A stretch of 64,000 nt of DNA from Lucifuga dentata (lineage: Eukaryota; Chordata; Actinopteri; Ophidiiformes; Bythitidae): contig VXCM01002037.1 of NCBI GenBank assembly GCA_014773175.1, positions 84,242 to 148,241 on the forward strand, read 5' to 3'. The position numbers were made by a program, and so were the translations under genes. Position 1 is the stretch's first letter. The number at the start of each line of letters is the position of its first letter. A model generated the notes under the pieces. It had not been told where the DNA came from and made no database searches. It saw nothing but the letters and a program-made list of their open reading frames with translations. This document shows positions 58,760 to 64,000 of the stretch, piece after piece.

Positions 58760-61700
58760 TTAAAGTAAAATGAAATAACATGATGGAAGATTACGCAGAA
58801 AAGCCGACATCTGACATTTGGCAGTTTTCTGGTCTAAACTGATAAAAACAAAAGAAAAAAAACAACGAAAAATCACATAAGCACTGAATTGTACTTGTTT
58901 TGCTAAGTGGTAAGTTCCACATCTCCAGGACTGAGGGTTGAGTGGGCATTTACCTGACTATTCTGTACTGTGACAGAACCAAACCATTATCGCAGCTTCC
59001 AAAGCACTTGAATACCTGCTGCTAAATTGTGGAAACCTTTTTTTTCAGAACTAACAAGAAAAAATTGTCAAGCCTTCAGTGAAAAGTAAATCTTTCACAC
59101 CAGTTTTGCGAGTACGCGACTGGCTCAGAAGTTTGTCCTTGCTTGTCTGAGCTGGAGTGTACTGAAGACGTGCTGCAGGAAAGAGCCAGAAGCCTGGGCT
59201 TTAGTGAAAACAGCAGTCAGATTGAAGAGAGTCCAGACTGCAGCAACTTCAGGAGCATGCCAACAATTCTCTTCCGATGGACATTAATAACCGCAGCTAG
59301 GTTGAGCCTTTTATTTTATGTCAGGGTTTAAGGTCAGTCAAGCCAGGGTTAGATTGTGTCAGGGGTGGGGGAGTCCCGCCTTTCCCGATGGCCAATCTGA
59401 CCCGGAGTCAAGCTAACTGCTGATGTAACTAGCTGTGCTGTCAACTCTCAATCTGCACTGTGACTCTCAATGAGCCCAAAGCCATACCAACCCATCATTG
59501 TCATTGAGATGATAGGATGCTGAATGTGATTGGACCAAATCAAAGCAGAGTAGACATTCTCACACAGACAGTGAAGCAGTCGGACATTCGGAGCGCTGCT
59601 TGCAGTGGAGAATGTGGAGAATTTTGACTCGTTGCATCACAGTGATGTCTCACAGATAATACAAATAATACATGTGAAAAGTATAATTTGCTCAGAGTCC
59701 AGAGACAGTTGTGGTTTGATCTGGATCGGAGTCTGGACTTTGAAGATGACTGTTTTATGATTCTAACACAGATGGCAGCTGAGTTTTAGAATGATAAATC
59801 AATAGCTTCATAAGTGACACTATTGCATATAATGATTTGTGGATAAGTTTGATTGAATGGTATCATGGGGGGATTTTCTGAATGAAATGACATTCAGTCG
59901 TTTACATGGATATTATACTCCAACTTTTTTTTTCCTGTATACTGTGATTAAGGCAAAATTTCACATTGACACAGATGGAAAGAAAGGATTCTGTTATTCA
60001 CCAAATGTACGACACATTGCTCAATCAAGTATGAGGAGAATCTAACAGGTGAGGAAATGCATGTGGGGGTATTACTCTGATTATAACATTTACACATGCT
60101 TGAAAATAAAAAAAAAAAAAAAANAAAAAAAAAAAAAAAAAAAAAAACTTATGTAAATTTATGCTTTTTTCCAGTGTAATTTTAGTGTATACGTGACTTT
60201 AAAAAAAGATTATTCATTGCCTTAGTATTAAAGTGCATGTAATCATACAGATTGAAAGACACTCTGCTGTGCATGTTACTCTTCTATGTTGTTAAATCTG
60301 GAGGTTTCTAAAGCTTATACTTTTACATAAAAGAAATAAAATAAAATGATTTGACAGCAATTACAGTACTTACATAATTGGAGGAGTAACTTACAACTTC
60401 TTCATTCAAGATCCCCCACTATAACACTATAAAATATGTTACAAAAAATGTATAGTATTGTATTTTTTTTAATCCAGTTCTTGTTTGTTCTAATCTTATT
60501 CAAATGAAAATTTTGTACTAAATTAAGCCTCTGTGTGAAATATTCTCATTGAGAGGATTCAGAAAAACCTCGCTGTGAAAACTCTCTTAAGGTTCAGCTG
60601 GCTGACTGGGACGACATATTGGATTTCCTGAAGAAATAAATGATAAAATCAGACATGCATAATTCACTGTGGGTTAACAGGAACTATCATAGCAGATTTC
60701 CTAACTGTCTTTGTTTTTTACTGATTTTTGAGATTTCCTTGGCACCTTTTCAGCAAAACATTTTCCCAAACATCTGCTAAACAAAAAACAACAAATCTTG
60801 ACTTTACTTTACCAATTGGTAATTTGGCACCACTTCATTTCTGTATTAATTATGTTTTTCTTACTTAATAGTGACTTTATCCAGCTTTATCTTAATGTTT
60901 ATTACTCAGCAGCAGATTTATGGCATCTCATATGATATAATACAGTCTTAGAGTGACTATTGTACTTGTTTTACATTTAACACTTTTTCCTGGCTTTTCT
61001 GCAGTTTGTCTTGCCAACTCCAAACCTCCTGGACATTCTCCAAATAAAGGGGAAGGATGTGTTTGCTAGTTGGCTCTCACAGGTGATAATGCATTGTTTA
61101 ACGTTGCACACTGTCAGCAGAATATTCACACATCCACAGTCACAGCATAAACCAGTTTTAACGGGATAACGCTGGGGGACAATCTGCTAATACCACCAGG
61201 GTGTTGTGGGTGAACTGTGCCAGTTTACCACCATCAAACTAAAAGCAAAATGAGAAGGTTACATGAAAGGAATATATCCGCTGCTCTGTCTCTCGTGATT
61301 ATCATTCAAATTCATATTTAATCGCCGTGCAGGCATAATTCTTCATACTTTTCCCAAAGGTGTTATAAAGTGGCCAGATGCTGTGATAATTTATTATTGG
61401 ATACTTGTTTTTCTTCCTAAGAAGCTGTGTTGCTTTTGTGAAGAAGTGTGTGTTTAACGATCACCTCAAAATAAAGAATTTTTTTTAATCAGCTCGACAA
61501 AATTATGAAATGGAAAAATATTACAGAAAATTATTTGATTAAAGTAGCAAAGACACCTTTGACAAAAATATAGTGATTACAGAATAATAATTGGAAGAAT
61601 GGATGTTTAACACTTCCTCTGAGCTCTCACCCAATCAACAACCTCCTCTTTTACACAGCTGGGACATAATTTAGAAATATATACCTGAGCACATTTACCT

Positions 61701-61788
61701 GGTTGCAACCCAGTGAAAAGGAAAAAGAGTGGAGTGGGCTGACAGAGAGATCAGATTCAGGATGAGAGTGGAAATGCTAACATTTAAA

Positions 61789-61789
<1 letters not shown>

Positions 61790-61829
<40 letters not shown>
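61790..61829. repeat. poly(A) tract
   Basis: About 40 A in an lmbrd1 intron. Confidence 0.85.
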
Positions 61830-61831
<2 letters not shown>

Positions 61832-63540
61832 TGTCATCCATGATATTTTTACCATGGTGCCGCTATCAACTAATTTTCTTTTGCAATGTCAATAATAGTT
61901 TCTAAGTTAATGACTTTAAAGATGATGCCATATCTAATATAACAGTATAACCGTACAGCTTTAGCTCGTTCAGCTAAAGCTATATGGTGACCAAAATAAA
62001 TTTTAAAAAAATCTGTGGAATGATTGAAAAACAACTGCATATTACTTAACAGAGTTTTAATTATGCCTGTGCAAATTGGTACAGACTTTCTTAGAATCAG
62101 ATTGCTCCATGCAAAACTCATTGGGGTAAATTTTGTGACCACAATTGTCATTTATCCTCCCAATTTTTTTTTATAAAGAACAATTATATGTAGACCATAA
62201 TAGTTGGACTAATGAGAATATTTGTATGAAGCACAGAAAGTGCCACACAGACCAAGAAAGAAGTGAAAAACTATAACATATCAAAATATCTATGTAAAGT
62301 CTATTCTAGTTAATCCATTGTTATATGGTGTTTTGATAGCTACATCTGCACAGAGTAATTGAATAATTGGTTTAGAAGTCATGGATGATGTTCCTGGATG
62401 TTCATGCTGCTGAAGGAATGCATTACTTTGTTATCATTACATACGTAATGTAATCTGAGTAAAGACCGATTAAAACACCTAGAGTTTGGTTGGCACAGAA
62501 GGTTTTGTGGTTTGTAAATAAGATAGAAAAGAGAGATCAAATGGAGCACAATGTAAAACAAACATGACATAAAAGAAATTCTGTATTTGAAGAGTGAGAG
62601 GTAGCTGCTGTTGTCTTCCACAGGGCTGATTTTTTTTTTTTTTTTNTTTTTTTTTTTTTTTGATTGACTTCATCAAAACAAGGGACATAAAAAACAAACA
62701 CGCAGTGGGAGTTCTGATTTGCACAGGGCATTCACAGAATCCTTTGCAATGCAGGGTCGATGCAAATCTAAACACATTTATGCCCTGGATGTGTGCTGGG
62801 TAATTATCCAGTCTTTAAAGAACTGTGAAAAGCAAAGTGAGAGAACAGTGTATAAAATCCCAGCTGAGATGGATTACGCACCCTAAAGGGAGATTGGTTC
62901 TACAACTTATATGACTAGGTTGTGTATTATTTATTAAGAGTTCCACATTCAGTTGTTGTGTAATTTGTCAAATACGCCTCTTTGAGCTCAACGGAAACTG
63001 GATAGATTGGGGTTGGCTGTCACACTTATTTCATTCCCTGGGTTGACACCCTTGTATATTTTTTTCTCTCCCCACTAGGCTCTATTCTATGTTACTCAAA
63101 CTCTGACACAAATGCGACCACCTCCAAGGAATATTCCCAGAAGTTACCACGGCAGCCACGAAAAACGGACAAGTATTAAATCACAGTCAGTTTTTCTGAT
63201 GAGGAAAAAAATAATGAAGAAATGCAGAATGTGGAGGGAATCAAAATGTTGGCATATATTAATGGACACTGAAATACATTTACATAGATAAATAGGCAGC
63301 AGACAAGCGGCTGATAAGCCAGTGAAGGTTTGTATACATCATGTGATAGTTTTAGATGCTCATGTGAAGGACAAGACTTGGATCAATTCGAGCAATGGAA
63401 CGCCAAAGCTCTTATTTAAGAAGACATTACTAATACTGAAAAGCCACTCGACCACTGGGTTCCAGTCATTGAAATTATGGAAATCTGTTTGTACAAGTTT
63501 TTTTTTTTTTTTTTNTTTTTTTTTTTTTTTGTTTTTTTTT

Positions 63541-63850
63541 TTAAAAAAAAAGGACTCTATTGGTGATTTTACATGTTTAAGCCCATAAAATATTATTTGC
63601 ATACATCTTACACTACTGACAAATATGTTCATGTTCAACATAAAACTGTATTTTTGTTTTCTTGTTATCTTGCCAAATCCCCATATCTTTCAAAATCAAA
63701 TGTTCAGGAGATACACCCTCCTTAAAATTCAGTGTTTTGCCTGTAAATACATATTTCCAAATGTAGAAGGGACGGTCGTTGTTTTATTTTTTGTTTTTTT
63801 TCCCCCCAGTAAAAATCTTCTTCTTCCAGGACTACAGTGGATAGAAAATG
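63541..63850 (-). mobile_element. T2-like MITE fragment (divergent subfamily B)
   Basis: AAGGACTCTATTGG end followed by B-type subterminal and internal sequence (ACATGTTTAAGCCC, TTTCAAAATCAAATGTTCAGG, CCTCCTTAAAATTC). Most divergent copy; right half not found before the window narrows. Confidence 0.6.
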
Positions 63851-64000
63851 AAGACGCCCCATTTAACAATTTTGACAATTTCACCTAAAGCCTAGAATTT
63901 AAATGCAACAAATCCATATTTTCCTAATAATCTGCTGTTATGAAGGTCGCTATTAGTTTTGTGTTGTTATTTAGGGAATTCCCTTAATTGATTATTTTTG

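Larger units (their letters stand above)
53558..64000 (-). other. lmbrd1 intron (partial), over 10.4 kb
   Basis: No lmbrd1 exon found, although the preceding residues (a conserved SHGLAALSFS-like block) should be easy to see, so the intron continues past the window edge. It contains microsatellites, a triplicated assembly overlap (56337-56677), a LINE fragment, a hairpin and a MITE fragment. Two plus-strand and one minus-strand exon-like segments are listed under findings. Confidence 0.6.

Noticed and set aside
1..64000. CRISPR arrays, bacterial operons, tRNA or rRNA genes
   Set aside because: None seen; the sequence is vertebrate nuclear DNA and the repeats are transposons, microsatellites or assembly overlaps.

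Overview
The window looks like a draft-quality teleost (probably percomorph) genomic scaffold. The support is two multi-exon vertebrate genes with large introns, (CA)n/(GA)n/(AT)n microsatellites, Tc1-type transposons of the kind common in fish, and a dense short-inverted-repeat DNA transposon family. The assignment rests on remembered protein families and repeat types; no database search was run.

Layout. Positions 246-7776 (+) hold the last eight coding exons of adgrb3 (BAI3, an adhesion GPCR): intracellular loop 3, TM6-TM7 and the whole cytoplasmic tail, ending in the PDZ-binding residues QTEV. Its 3' UTR runs to about 8.5 kb. A 10-12 kb transposon-rich intergenic block follows. From 53557 down to 20447 (-) lie the last nine coding exons of lmbrd1 (LMBD1, lysosomal cobalamin transport escort protein), 328 codons in perfect phase; its N-terminal exons lie beyond the right edge. 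The two genes are tail-to-tail, the same neighbour relationship as ADGRB3-LMBRD1 on human chromosome 6q12-q13, so this is conserved synteny. The genes are not known to share a pathway.

Most of the remainder is intron and repeats. The dominant component is one MITE family (18 copies or fragments, about 9.4 kb, roughly 15% of the window). It has TTAA target sites and ends TTAAAGGACCATACC...GGTATGGTCCTTTAA, resembling T2/Kolobok-type elements. It has two co-linear subfamilies (A and B), nested insertions, internally deleted copies, one fold-back copy, and one copy with a recognisable pre-insertion paralogue elsewhere in the window. Other elements are three Tc1-type elements with matched ends, a Tc1 transposase relic split by another repeat, a TA-flanked element with CAG/CGG termini inserted into a LINE ORF2 relic, a LINE fragment between about 30-bp direct repeats, and a 52-bp A-rich insert with a 15-bp target duplication.

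Assembly quality strongly affects reading of the window. Many single N's sit between two copies of the same 56-67 bp sequence (unmerged contig overlaps) or inside homopolymers, and one 27-N gap abuts a run of 19 G. Several apparent tandem duplications are therefore artefacts. Many small open frames are translations of the MITE ends and are not genes.
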